From Onthophagus taurus (Eukaryota; Arthropoda; Insecta; Coleoptera; Scarabaeidae): DNA of 64,000 nucleotides. The stretch covers positions 16,430,001 to 16,494,000 of the forward strand of contig NC_091973.1 of the NCBI RefSeq assembly GCF_036711975.1. Reading direction: 5' to 3'. The notes under the pieces are model-generated. The model ran no database searches, was not told the origin of the DNA, and saw nothing but the letters and a program-made list of their open reading frames with translations. The position numbers and the translations under genes are program-made. This document shows, piece after piece, positions 52,065-63,309 of the stretch; positions within the stretch are counted from its first letter, which is position 1; every line of letters starts with the position of its first letter.

Positions 52065-52395
52065 ATGGCAATTACGTAAAATTTAAATATAAATTAAATA
52101 AAGTAGTCTACTTAATAGTTAAGCATTTTCTTGTGTTATATGTTTCCTTGAAAAAGTTATATTTATATGTAAATATAAAAATATTTAAAATAATATTTAG
52201 TAATAAAATATATTCTCTAAATAAAACTTACCGATTTCTCTGCAAAATTGGATGTAAATTTCTCGCATATGGCAACCCATGCATTATTTTTCGCAATTTT
52301 GTTGCTGTACGATTCACATTTGTATTCCCATATGCAAGCGTGATTTTGGATTTCGCTGATAAAAGTATCGGTGTAAAATGCATCGTCCATTGTTG
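52065..52395. repeat. Harbinger-derived segment, copy of 62890-63215
   Basis: About 330 bp nearly identical to 62890-63215 (a few substitutions). On the minus strand it includes a MADF-domain exon (52390-52232) followed by a consensus donor GTAAGT. It lies between the two 259-bp THAP repeats. Confidence 0.8.
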
Positions 52396-52603
52396 TTTAT
52401 GGAAGCGTCCTTTCGATGCGACGTCTTGGTATTTAGATGGTATTAAAATGAAATCGGTCGCGATGCGGTTGAGTACGACCGCAGGTTTGTGGTTCGTATA
52501 CGGCAGGGGATGCGCGCGCAATTGTAAACCACAAGGCGGAGATCGGCCGCAAGTTGACTACAGATGCCCGTTTTGACTTTTCTAAACGCCCTCGATAATA
52601 TAA
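52396..52603. other. GC-richer segment between repeats, no clear gene
   Basis: Probably the 5' part of the Harbinger accessory gene or the terminal region of that element; no recognisable domain. Confidence 0.35.
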
Positions 52604-52862
52604 ATATCGAGGTTTTACTGTATATCTTTTGCTGATAGAGTTGTTTCAAGCCTTACCTGTATTTATTATACAGTTCTCCAGTTTCTCCGGATCATGGACA
52701 GGAAATTCAAAAATGCGAAGATTGGGGGTATTTGTTAGACTCTTTCCACACTCAAAGTAAGCACATTTTCTCGGCATGCTGCTTAAAACAGTCATACATT
52801 AACTATAAACATATGTTATGAGCTACCAAAAGGAGAAACGAGATTTTATCGAGAAACGTGGA
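52604..52862. repeat. 259-bp direct repeat, copy B
   Basis: Second copy of 51806-52064, with a second THAP exon on the minus strand (52777-52657). Confidence 0.85.
52657..52777 (-). pseudogene. THAP-domain first exon of a P-like transposase (copy B)
   Basis: Same exon as copy A, with start ATG at 52777 and donor GTAAGG after 52657. Reading frame intact over the exon; one substitution relative to copy A. Confidence 0.6.
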
Positions 52863-53026
52863 TCGGCACTGTGCCTGAGCATCCCCTTGAAAGTGGACAG
52901 CAGTAAATTAGGGTTTGGTATATTTTGAAATCAATTTATAAAACAAGTAATTAACCAATTAATTAATAAAATTTCTCAATTAGTTAATAATTGATTAACA
53001 ATCAATTCAATAAAAAAAACAACAAG

Positions 53027-53379
53027 TGTTGCGAGTGTATAATTTTAATTAATGTTATTCTCTTCTCCTAATGTTATTCTTTTCTCTTTATTTTAAAGTC
53101 AGTCATTTTCTTTTCTATTAATTAACCAAAATTGTGTAACATGATTCTTTTCCTTACTTAGCAATATTGGTCGACAATCCTATCTTTCCTTTCTTTCTTT
53201 TATTCCTTGTCTCTATTTCGCAATTACGAATTTAGGTAATTTTAAGTTAGTTGTAAGCAAGTTGTTAATGTAATAAGAAGTAAGCACGTCAATAAACTGT
53301 GGAGCGTTAGTTCTGTCCATACTTTCAAAAAAACCTCGTCAGCATCCCAAAATCTACGTTGGGTAAACCATCCCCAACA
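53027..53379 (+). repeat. Gypsy 2, 5' LTR
   Basis: 353 bp, same length as the 3' LTR. Confidence 0.92.
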
Positions 53380-53877
53380 TATTTTGGTGTCAGGTGTGGG
53401 GTGTGCAAAATATAAGAGGTGATACGAGGTATACTAATCAAACTCTTATTGGAGTGTGGAAAATTTTTGGGACAACCTAAAGCAAGGAAAAGCGAAGGGT
53501 ATCCGAGTACACCAAAAAGAGGACCAGAACTACGAGGGGACTCGTAAAAATTATCCACGTCATCATCAACGCCCAGGACGCATTATTACCGGAAGTTGCT
53601 GCCAACTCATCAACGACGCCATCATCAGCGCCACCTAGCATAACTTCATCAATTCCAGCCATCATCAGCGCCGCCTCCTGTGAACGTCAATACCGAGAGA
53701 CGCGCGCAACACCAACAGTAAGTCAATTGTTGTACTTTCATGAGAATATTTTGATGAATTTGCGAAGCCAAACAAAAAAGTTGAATTTTCCACCAGTATC
53801 TCAAAATTTAAATCAAAACTCACATATTGTTTCAAGGGTTTATTCTCCTCCGAATTCAAATAATTTAGATGACAATA
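53380..53877 (+). promoter_or_regulatory. Gypsy 2 leader with env splice donor
   Basis: Holds the primer-binding site, CATCATCAGCGCC repeats, and a consensus donor GTAAGT at 53718-53723, which fits the acceptor TTTCAG immediately before the env ATG at 58544. Short frames here look non-coding. Confidence 0.5.
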
Positions 53878-54797
53878 TGACCGAATCGAAACTCGACATT
53901 AATATGGCTCTTAAAATAATACCCGAATTCAGTGGTAATCGATCGGAATTTCATAAATTTGTGTCATGTTGTGATATTATGAGTACATCTTTAACATCCG
54001 ATGCCGACAAGGCGTTACTTGCAAAAATCATAATTACAAAACTTTCGGGTCCAGCTTATCACTTGATTAAATACAAATCTGTTACTAAATGGGCCGATTT
54101 AAAGGTACTGCTACAAGAACAATTTTTAGAGTCCAGGTTAATTGCACAACTTCAATTGGAATTATTGAATTGTCGACAAGGCAATAACGAAAGCGTTAGA
54201 GATTTTGCGAACAAAATTGAACAATTACTTAACGACTTAAATGACGCATGTATAGCGAGCCAAGGGCCAGAATCCGCAACTCTTATTCAAAATTTAAATC
54301 AAAAATCCGCTTATCAAGCATTCACACAAGGTCTTAATTACCAATACAAAGTTCTTATTAAAGCTTCGCGATTCACTACCCTCACTGAAGCAATTTCGGC
54401 CGCAGTTGAGGAGGAACGTTTCAATAATGTATTGGGTCATAAAAAAACTGAGAATAAATCCACGGGAAGATCCAAATGTCATTTTTGTTCAAAACTAGGT
54501 CACCTAGAAAAGGATTGTTTTATTAAACGTAATCAAACTCAAGGTGCGCATGCACAAATTCCTAGCATTCCTTACAAGCGCGAAATAAAACAAGAAACTA
54601 CGGTAAACACGATCACTTGTGCATATTGCAAAAAACCCGGTCATCACATTCGCGAATGTTATAAAAAGAAACGCGCTGACGAATTCAAACGTCAACAACC
54701 ACGCGGAAACACTGTTGAAACAGATTCTAATTCGAATTCGGGAAACTTGATGGCGACGGCCGGAGCTTTAGGCAATCCGAGCCGTCCACATTATTAG
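53878..54797 (+). CDS. gag: Gypsy 2 gag with two zinc knuckles
   Basis: From the ATG at 53878 (MTESKLDINMALKIIPEFSG) about 306 aa; the frame is open further upstream and an earlier ATG exists at 53754. It has a helical capsid domain, then two CCHC knuckles, CHFCSKLGHLEKDC and CAYCKKPGHHIREC, that bind genomic RNA. Near the end, G_GGA_AAC (54740-54746) lies in gag register and the minus-1 frame from there is the protease frame. Intact. Confidence 0.85.
54740..54746 (+). promoter_or_regulatory. Probable minus-1 frameshift site G_GGA_AAC (gag to pro-pol)
   Basis: The heptamer is in gag frame and the minus-1 frame is open from it to beyond the protease active site. G_GGA_AAC is an established retroviral slippery sequence. 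Confidence 0.7.
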
Positions 54798-57700
54798 AAG
54801 CCTATCCGACGTCATTAATTCAGAATTCTTCTATTCCTTCTTATAAAATTAATATTGTAACGAAAACAACCTTAGATGAAATAGAACTCTGTGCAGATAT
54901 CACTCCTAAACCTTTAAAATTCTTAATTGACAGTGGTAGTCAAGTTACAATCATAAAAAGGTGCTGTGTAAAGGAAGACACTGTATGCCATCTAAAATAC
55001 AAATCGGAATTAAGAGGCATAGGTGATACCCCTATATTCTCCTACGGCATATGCGATGCAAAATTCTTCATTGGAAACGAAATCGTCCCTCATACAATTC
55101 ATTTAGTCCCTGACGATTTCCCTATTACGTCTTACGGAATATTGGGAAAAGATTTTTTTATGAAATATAAAGCAAAAATCGACTACGAACGAAGACAGGT
55201 AGATTTTAAGATTTCCGTTCAAACTATCTTCCTACCTATGGTAGAAGTGGCATCGAATAATGTGGTAAAGTTACCGGCAAGAACTGAGTCGATAGTTCAC
55301 GTCAAAACAAGTGCAACATCTGAATCTCTATGTCTTTCAAATTAAATTAAAAATGGATGTTTCATCGGAAACTGCATAATCAAACCAGAAAACGGTTATT
55401 GTTATGTTCCAATTGTAAACAGTAATGAACACGAAGTTCAAATTGGAAATCCTAATATTGAATTTATCGATCTTACTCATTTTGACATACTAAGTTTTAA
55501 TTCCTCTGATACTACCTGCGAAAGGCTACAAATCTTAAAAAATTCTATTCGAACAGATCATATGACTCCTGAAGAATGTGAAAGCATTCTAAAAATCTGT
55601 AAACAATTTCATAGTATTTTTCTTTTAGAAGGTGATTCTCTTCCATATACGAGTGTAGTTAATCATTCTATACCGACTCAAGATGAAATTCCAGTAAATA
55701 TTAGACCCTATCGATTGCCTCATCATCAACAAGAACAAATAAAAACGCAAATTGATTCCATGTTACAAAATAACATAATCACTGAATCCCAGTCACCATA
55801 TAATTCTCCTCTTTTGGTAGTTCCTAAGAAGAATGATCTTCATGGTAATAAACAGTGGCGAGTAGTGGTTGATTTTCGAAAGCTGAATGAAAAAACAATA
55901 TCCTCAGTTCATCCGTTACCAAACATCACCGAGATTTTGGATCAACTCGGAAATTCAAAATTTTTCAGTTCATTGGATTTGGCTTCTGGATATCACCAAG
56001 TGCGCATGTCACCTTCGGTTAAGCATAAAACCGCTTTTTCCACGGCATATGGCCATTATGAATTTAACCGTATGCCATTTGGACTCAAGGGAGCACCAGC
56101 TACTTTTCAAAAATTGATGAATTCTGTATTAGTAGGGTTACAAGGAATCAAATGTTTTGTATTCTTAGATGATATAATTATCTATGGGAAAACACTTCAA
56201 GAACACAACCAAAAAATAACTGAAGTATTCGAACGATTAAAAAAAAGTAATTTACGTTTAAAACCGGAAAAGTGTGAATTCCTGCGGCCAGAGTTAATTT
56301 ATTTAGGCCATATAATAACCGAAAATGGTACGTACCCGGATCCGACTAAAATTGATTGCGTTAAGAATTATCCTGTACCACAAAACTCCAAAGAAATAAA
56401 ATCGTTTTTGGGATTAGCAGGTTATTATAGGCGTTACATACAAAATTTCGCTAAAATTTCTTTGCCATTAACAGAATTGCTCAAGAAAAATGTTGAATTC
56501 AATTGGTCACCCTCTTGTTTAGAAGCTTTTGTAACACTTAAAGAAAAATTAAGTACAGCTCCTCTTCTACAATACCCGGATTTTTCGCGTGAATTTCTCC
56601 TTACTACTGATGCCAGTAATTTTGCTGTGGGCGCAATTCTTTCCCAGGGAAAAATTGGGAAAGACTTACCTATAGCATATGCTTCTCGTACACTGGCTAG
56701 AGCAGAGAGAAATTACAGTACAACGGAACGTGAATTGTTGGCAATCTGTTGGGCTGTAAAGCATTTCAGGCCGTACCTTATTGGAAAAAAGTTGTGTGTC
56801 ATTACCGATCATAAACCTTTAACGTGGTTATTTTCCGTAAAAGATCCAGGGAGCAGACTTTTAAAATTCAGGTTGAAACTTGAGGAATACGAGTATGAAA
56901 TTATACATAAACCGGGGAAACAAAACACAAACGCCGATGCCCTTAGCCGTATTCCAACTCTTATTAATGCCATTACACGGAGTCAATCAAAACCCAACTA
57001 CGAAGATTTTATTTCTAAATCAAATAACAGATTAATTTTAAACGAGAAAATAAAAGACAGTCATGAAAATATTGAATCCGCTTCTGCGTCTTGTGTACGG
57101 GTACATTTCATAACAACTAATCCTCGTGTAAACGGTATCATGTTCGAGAAAATGCAACTCGATGCAGAAACGATTGATAAGTTTAACTCTACAACTGTAG
57201 TACAACAATCCGTAACTCGAGTCAACATGAAGGATATTGAATTCCTATTAATAACGACAAAAGAAAAACTTACTAATGAAGAAATGTTTGATTCAGTCAA
57301 AATTCTTGCGGATTACGTTCAAAGAAATAATTTAATTAATTTGGCCTTGGTAAACTTCACTAAGTATCCACCTTATAATAATTTTAAAATCGATATCATA
57401 CGATCAATGTTACGGTATATCTTTCAAACGATAACTAGCGTAACTTTAACAATTTATCACAATAATGTCAGTGACATCGGGACAGAGGAAGAGAAACTAA
57501 TAATTTTTAAAGAATACCATACAAACCCTTTAGGAGGACATCAAGGTATCACAAAGACTTATAAACGCATTAGAAAACATTACAAATGGCCCAAAATGTT
57601 AAAAGATATAAAGAACTTTATTAAATCATGCGGTAAATGTCAGCAAAATAAATCAGGTAAACATACGAGAATGCCTTTAGCGATAACAACAACATCTACT

Positions 57701-58534
57701 AAACCTTTTGAAAAGGTTTTCTTAGACATCATGGATCCTTACCCGGAAACGGAAGCGCGAAACAAATATATTTTGACATTCGAAGATGATTTAACGAAAT
57801 TTTGTGAAGCAATTCCCCTTCCAAATCAGGAAAATTACACTATTGCGGAAGCATTTGTTACATCAATAATTTGTAAATTTGGAACGCCAAACTGCGTATT
57901 AACAGATCAGGGTGCAAATTTTTTAAGTTCAATATTTAAGGAGACATGTAAAATTTTAAAGATTACTAAAATCCAAACAACAGCATACCACCCACAGTCA
58001 AACGGCAGTCTCGAACGTTCGCACCGAAATTTAACAGAATATTTAAGAAATTTTGTTGACAAGGATAAAAACAACTGGGATACATGGCTTCCTTATGCAT
58101 TATTTACATACAATACTTCCGTACATTCTGCTACGAATTTTACACCGTTTCATTTATTATTTGGTCATGAAGCAGAAATTCCCTCTTCCTTAAAGAAAAT
58201 ACCCGAAATATGTTACAATTACGATTTGTACCAAAATGAATTAAAAGCTAGATTGCAGCACTGTCATGAATTAGCGAGAGAAAATATGATAAAAAATAAA
58301 GAAATATCTAAAACACATTACGATAAATCAGTAAACCCATTGACGGTAAAATTAGGTGACAAAGTTTTGTTACGTAACGAAAAACGGAAAAATAAACTTG
58401 ACAAATTATACAACGGTCCTTATAACGTCATCGAAATTAACTCTCCAGAAAATTCAACTATACAAATTGGTAACAAAAAAGTTAAAGTGCATAATAACAG
58501 ATTAAAATTGTTTCAAACTATTAATCAAAGATAA
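54746..58534 (+). pseudogene. pol: Gypsy 2 pro-pol, one in-frame stop
   Basis: A single frame, minus-1 relative to gag, carries retropepsin (FLIDSGSQVTII), RT (VDFRKLNEK, LDLASGYHQ, CFVFLDDIIIYG), RNase H (TTDASNFAVGAILSQ), HHCC zinc region, and integrase with VFLDIMDPYP, LTDQGANF and GSLERSHRNL. A TAA at 55343-55345, between protease and RT, interrupts it; the part from 55562 on is a 990-aa open frame. With one point lesion in a 99 percent-identical-LTR element, the stop is very recent, an allele, or possibly suppressed. Confidence 0.88.
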
Positions 58535-58543
58535 TCATTTCAG

Positions 58544-60367
58544 ATGCTGATACTAATCCTAATCTCTATAGTGGTCGCCACGCCGGAGCAGGGATTTGAG
58601 ATAAATCGAATAGAATCAAATCCTGGCCTCTATTTTGAACAAATACACGCCTTATCTCTTTACAACACTGTTTGGAAACTGTATAACTCAATAGATCTTA
58701 GAAGTTATAAAGAACTGTATCAACTAGTCACTGTTAGTTCCTTAAAAACCAATGAAATTTGTAATAGTAATAGAGAGGTACTTCCTGATCAATTTTGTTA
58801 CACATTCACTTCTGTAATGAATGCGACTCTTGAAAGATTAAAACAGAATGATCTTCTTGTAGCTGACCTTTTAGCCACTACTAATAATAATGTAAGAAAC
58901 AAACGGGGTGCAGTTAATCTTATTGGCGGAACAGCCAAATTGCTTTTCGGTACATTGGATGCTGAAGACGGTGCTATGTTCAATAAAAAGATTAATTATT
59001 TAGAGGAAAATCAAAATAAACTCATTGAGTTATCAAAATATCAAGTGTCGACTTTCGAAAGTGCCATGAATGCCTTGAATACTAGTAAGAATAATCCTAT
59101 TTACCGGAAATTACAAACTAAACTAGAACATATTACAGATTATATCGAAAAAATATCAAATTCTGTTAATAATGCCACCGCAAAAATAAAGCTTTATCAA
59201 ACTATTGACGAAAGTGTACTACTTTTCGATTTACTTGCAAATCATTTTAGTCAATATCAAGGTAATTTATTAGAAATCCTTATAAATGCCCATCAAGGAA
59301 TTATCCACCCTTTGTTATTAAGTCCAGCAAAATTAGTTTCGGAACTGCAGAAAATTCAAAATTTAATTCCCACAGATTCGACCTTTCCAGTCACTCTCAT
59401 TTTAGCAAATTCTCATGAATTGTACAAACTTTTGAAACTGTCAGTATATCGAAATGGAGAAATAATATATTTCATAGTGCGTGTACCATTAACCAACCGA
59501 GACGTTTATGATTTAGTAAAAGTGACAAGTCTCCCAGTGCGTTTAGATAAAGATTTATTTAGTTTTATTGTGCCGTCGAAATCGTATTTAGTAATAGATA
59601 ATAATAAGCAACAATTTTTTCAAACTGATATAGATTATGTTAAGTCATGTATTACTTTAAATGAAAAATTACTTTGTGAACAAAAAGAACCTTTACATTT
59701 CGTAGCTGCCAGTGAGAACTGCGAAATATCAATTTATAGTAAAAGTAAAATATCAGAATCATGCGACAAACGATTAATACATTTATTACACCCTTTATTC
59801 GTAAAAAATGAAGATCCAAATTCTTGGATTTTTGCAGCCCCTAAGGCGACATCCCTACAAATAAATTGTAAATTTAGTAAATCGTCGATTGAATTAAATA
59901 ACACAGGAATTTTAAATCTACAACCAAAATGTGTAGCTTATGCTGACAATGTAATTTTACAATCATTTAACGAAATTAAGCAAATTACAAATTTTATTAC
60001 TCCTTTTATTCCAAAAATTAATATGACTGAAGCGTTTTGGAAGTCAAAGATAAATTTTGCTAATGTTCCCAAGTACAATTATTCGTTAATGTCAAATAAC
60101 TTAATAAGTTTAAGTAAATTTAGTGTTAGTTTAAGTCATTTAAAAGATAAGCAAAAAGAATTAGTTCCAAATGTTCACGATGTACATCATTATGTATCCA
60201 TTTATGTATTATTGATAATTTTTATAATTGTTACCATTGTAATAATAGTATTGCGAAAATTAAAAAAAGAAAAACCTGTAGACGTAGTACAGCCTACTCA
60301 AAATTCTGCCGAATCCGTAGATACAATAGAAATTTGCAGCAACCCTTCCTACAAATTTCCTAATTAA
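58544..60367 (+). CDS. env: Gypsy 2 env, F-like fusion glycoprotein, intact
   Basis: A 607-aa open frame. It has an N-terminal signal peptide (MLILILISIVVATPE), then a furin-type site RNKR (near residue 125) followed by GAVNLIGGTAKLLFGTLDAE, the fusion-peptide region of baculovirus-F-like envelope proteins. Long heptad-rich helices come next, and a membrane anchor (VLLIIFIIVTIVIIV) near the C-terminus with a tail of about 40 residues. The ATG directly follows the acceptor TTTCAG, so it is probably made from a spliced subgenomic mRNA using the donor at 53718. No lesion is visible. Such envelopes can give infectious potential to insect errantiviruses. Confidence 0.87.
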   Translation: MLILILISIVVATPEQGFEINRIESNPGLYFEQIHALSLYNTVWKLYNSIDLRSYKELYQLVTVSSLKTNEICNSNREVLPDQFCYTFTSVMNATLERLKQNDLLVADLLATTNNNVRNKRGAVNLIGGTAKLLFGTLDAEDGAMFNKKINYLEENQNKLIELSKYQVSTFESAMNALNTSKNNPIYRKLQTKLEHITDYIEKISNSVNNATAKIKLYQTIDESVLLFDLLANHFSQYQGNLLEILINAHQGIIHPLLLSPAKLVSELQKIQNLIPTDSTFPVTLILANSHELYKLLKLSVYRNGEIIYFIVRVPLTNRDVYDLVKVTSLPVRLDKDLFSFIVPSKSYLVIDNNKQQFFQTDIDYVKSCITLNEKLLCEQKEPLHFVAASENCEISIYSKSKISESCDKRLIHLLHPLFVKNEDPNSWIFAAPKATSLQINCKFSKSSIELNNTGILNLQPKCVAYADNVILQSFNEIKQITNFITPFIPKINMTEAFWKSKINFANVPKYNYSLMSNNLISLSKFSVSLSHLKDKQKELVPNVHDVHHYVSIYVLLIIFIIVTIVIIVLRKLKKEKPVDVVQPTQNSAESVDTIEICSNPSYKFPN

Positions 60368-60376
60368 GGGGGGACG

Positions 60377-60729
60377 TGTTGCGAGTGTATAATTTTAATT
60401 AATGTTATTCTCTTCTCCTAATCTTATTCTTTTCTCTTTATTTTAAAGTCAGTCATTTTCTTTTCTATTAATTAACCAAAATTGTGTAACATGATTCTTT
60501 TCCTTACTTAGCAATATTGGTCGACAATCCTATCTTTCCTTTCTTTCTTTTATTCCTTGTCTCTATTTCGCAATTACGAATTTAGGTAATTTTAAGTTAG
60601 TTGTAAGCAAGTTGTTAATGTAATAAGAAGTAAGCACGTTAATAAACTGTGGAGCGTTAGTTCTGTCCATACTTTCAAAAAAACCTCGTCAGCATCCCAA
60701 AATCTACGTTGGGTAAACCATCCCCAACA
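60377..60729 (+). repeat. Gypsy 2, 3' LTR
   Basis: Preceded by the polypurine tract AAGGGGGGACG. Confidence 0.92.
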
Positions 60730-60733
60730 CAAG

Positions 60734-61090
60734 GATAAAATAAAGTAACCCAATAATATAGCAATAATAAATTGAAACAAAATATAATAATTAAGTTAAT
60801 CGAATTGACGTTCAGGTACGTCAATTCTTTCGTCAAGGCTTTCTTTCTTTGCGCTTATTCTACTTAAACCAAACCGCACCCAGCACCCAAAATTTCGGTT
60901 TTCGGTCAAACCCGTGACCTAAGTGCGCCTGTACAGGAGCCACAATTTTGCAGTTGAGGTAACCTCATATGAACTGAACTCACTTGAAGCCGAGGTGACT
61001 ACAACCTGACCACATCAAAAACAAAACAGAAACGTTGTTTTGTCCTACTTTATTTATGGTGTGGTTGAGATTGTAGTCGCCAGTCTCAAT
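60734..61090. other. No gene seen; upstream region of Harbinger copy 3
   Basis: AT-rich, with a GACGTTCAGGTACGTC-type imperfect palindrome near 60808. Confidence 0.35.
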
Positions 61091-62880
61091 GGATTTTGAA
61101 GACTAGTAAGGGTAGTAATACTACTTATTTTGATTACAAGAAGAAGACGTAGCAAGGTACGATTGCTTTGGATACATCCACTTCTACTTTCACGACGACA
61201 GGAAGGAAGTTTTTATAATTTATTTGGTAAACTCCGGCAAGACGAAAAGAAATTTTTTAATTACTTTAGAATGTCAATTAGTTCATTTGATGAATTAATC
61301 AGAATTTTGAAATCGAAAATTGAACGCCCTGACACCAATATGAGAACAAGTATTCCAGCTGAAGAGAGGCTTGCTAGTAACTTTGAGGTTAGTAAATAGA
61401 TAAATTCAATTACATGATCAATAGGTAGGTACGCCCGGAATTCATATTTTTTTACAGATATAATAAAACAACGTAGGTAGGTACACATTTTGTTGATTTT
61501 CTGTTTCTACTATCTATCTACAATTGAAATACATCTTCAAATGATGAATTTGTATGTGCAGAGTCCACCGACAACGTTGAACCCTGCGTAAATAGCGGAG
61601 TAGCAATATTGCTAGGAGGAACTGTGTGATAATTATTATTACAGCGCTGAAATTGTCCGGATGTGGTAGATTATCATTGCCACTATTATTTTTTTTTCAA
61701 TGCACTTAAACAATGTTTCTATAAGTTGATCTTCCAAAGACACGACTGATTTTCTTTTTAGTTTTTGCCTATTTTTTTTCGGTGGTTGATCTTCTTCGTC
61801 CTCATTATTTTGAGGAGATGTAGTCGTTAAACTGTTTGATGTTTCGGCCCTGGCTTCTGCTAATGGTAGTATAAAAGACAACGGATGAAAAAAAAACATA
61901 CTGCCTCTTAGTGGATGCAGCAGAACCACTTTTTGTCGATTTATTTATTTTCACTTCTCTGTTAAAGCCATCCCTTAACGTTTTCTACTTCCTTTGTAAT
62001 ACCGTGGCTGCAAAAAAAAATATAGAAATAGTTAACAACTTGTTTCAGGTATTTGGCAACTGGATGGCAACTACATTTGTGGATATGGTGTATTCGTACA
62101 GATGTGGATCTACAACAATAGCTAGAATAACTCGAGATGTTTGTCAACAAATTTGGATAAATTTAAAAGACTTGTGCTTACCGGAGCCAACGGAAGGGAA
62201 ATGGCTAAGCATTGCAAAGGGATGTGAAGCACGAGCAAACTTCCCCAACTGCATTGCAGATACCGGTTCTTTATACATCAATTATAAAAAATATTTTTCT
62301 TTTGTTTTACTAGCTATTTGTGACTCGAATTATATTACGAATTATATTTACTTTCGTAGATATAGGCTCCTATGGTAGACACTGCGATTCATCTATTTTC
62401 GAAGAAAGTGCTTTCTACAGAAATCTACAGGAAAATACACTTAATATTCCGTCTTCCTGACGAATCCAGGACGGAGGCAATTTGTTGCCATATTTATTTG
62501 TTGGTGATGAAGCTTTTAGTCTATCTCAAAATTTATTGCGTCCGTACTGAGGAAACAACCTTAGTAATACTAAAAGTATTTTTAACTATCGTCTTTCCCG
62601 TGCTAGGAGGTATATTGAGTGCTGGTTTTGAATACTCGCAAATAAATGGAGGATCTTTCATAGACCAATGAATGTATATGTTGATGTCATAGATATTGTA
62701 AAAGCATGTTGTATACTTCACAATTTCGTTCGTGAAAGGGATAGTTACCGATTTGACTTTGACGGTGCCGGAATCTTTGCAAGATTTAGAAGAAAATGCT
62801 GTCCAAACTCATCAGGGTGGACGATATTTAAATTCTATTCGGGATCAATTTGCTGAATATTTTAAAAGTGATGAGGGAAA
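61091..62880 (+). pseudogene. PIF/Harbinger transposase, nearly complete but broken (copy 3)
   Basis: Exon 1 (to 61388) has RLLWIHPLLLSRRQEGSFY and FFNYFRMSISSFDELI, with early stops before it. An intron-like gap then holds antisense sequence. From about 62047 the gene resumes with ATTFVDMVYSYRCGSTTIA, EPTEGKW and ARANFPNC. Then the DGKH block around the first catalytic Asp is partly deleted, followed by NYKKYFSFVLLAICDSNY. Several frame changes follow, with YLFVGDEAFSLSQNLLRPY and a final AHN-type block VKACCILHNFVRE near 62700. These are the ordered motifs of DDE_4 transposases. Inactive. Confidence 0.75.
61639..61929 (-). pseudogene. Antisense Harbinger accessory-gene segment (copy 3)
   Basis: Lys-rich frame with PPKKNRQKLKRKSVVSLEDQ and LIETLFKCIEKK, resembling the linker between MADF and BESS domains. 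It lies within the transposase intron-like gap. Family call is tentative. Confidence 0.35.
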
Positions 62881-63053
62881 ACTAGAGTGGCAATTACGTA
62901 AAATTTAAATATAAATTAAATAAAGTAGTCCAATTAATAGTTAAGCATTTTCTTGTGTTATATGTTTCCTTGAAAAAATTATATTTATATGTAAATATAA
63001 AAATATTTAAAATAATATTTAGTAATAAAATATATTCTCTAAATAAAACTTAC

Positions 63054-63224
63054 CGATTTCTCTGCAAAATTGGATGTAAATTTCTCGCATATGGCAACCC
63101 ATGCATTATTTTTCGCAATTTTGTTGCTGTACGATTCACATTTGTATTCCCATATGCAAGCGTGATTTTGGATTTCGCTGATAAAAGTATCGGTGTCAAA
63201 TGCATCGTCCCCAAACATACCCAA
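63054..63224 (-). pseudogene. MADF-domain exon of Harbinger accessory gene (copy 3)
   Basis: The frame carries DTDTFISEIQNHACIWEYKC and IAKNNAWVAICEKF, a MADF (Myb/SANT-like) DNA-binding domain start, and ends at a consensus donor GTAAGT (63053-63048). A near-identical exon lies at 52232-52390. In Harbinger elements this partner protein helps the transposase bind DNA and enter the nucleus. Confidence 0.6.
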
Positions 63225-63309
63225 CTGCCGATTATCTATTCGTCTTTTGCAAAATTTTGGTCAAATAAAATTGGAACTATAAATTCTCTTGAATATTGTT
63301 GATCTTCCA

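Larger units (their letters stand above)
53027..60729 (+). mobile_element. Errantivirus-like Ty3/gypsy element 2, 7.7 kb, very young
   Basis: 353-bp LTRs (53027-53379 and 60377-60729), TGTTGCG...CCCCAACA, differ at about two positions. The 4-base duplication CAAG is at 53023-53026 and 60730-60733. The primer site TGGTGTCAGG (53385-53394) resembles the complement of a tRNA-Leu 3' end. The polypurine tract AAGGGGGGACG abuts the 3' LTR. Open gag, open env, pol with one stop. Confidence 0.93.

Noticed and set aside
52133-52576. 147-aa plus-strand frame (and its twin at 62955)
   Set aside because: It is antisense to the MADF exon; the coding signal and splice donor are on the minus strand.
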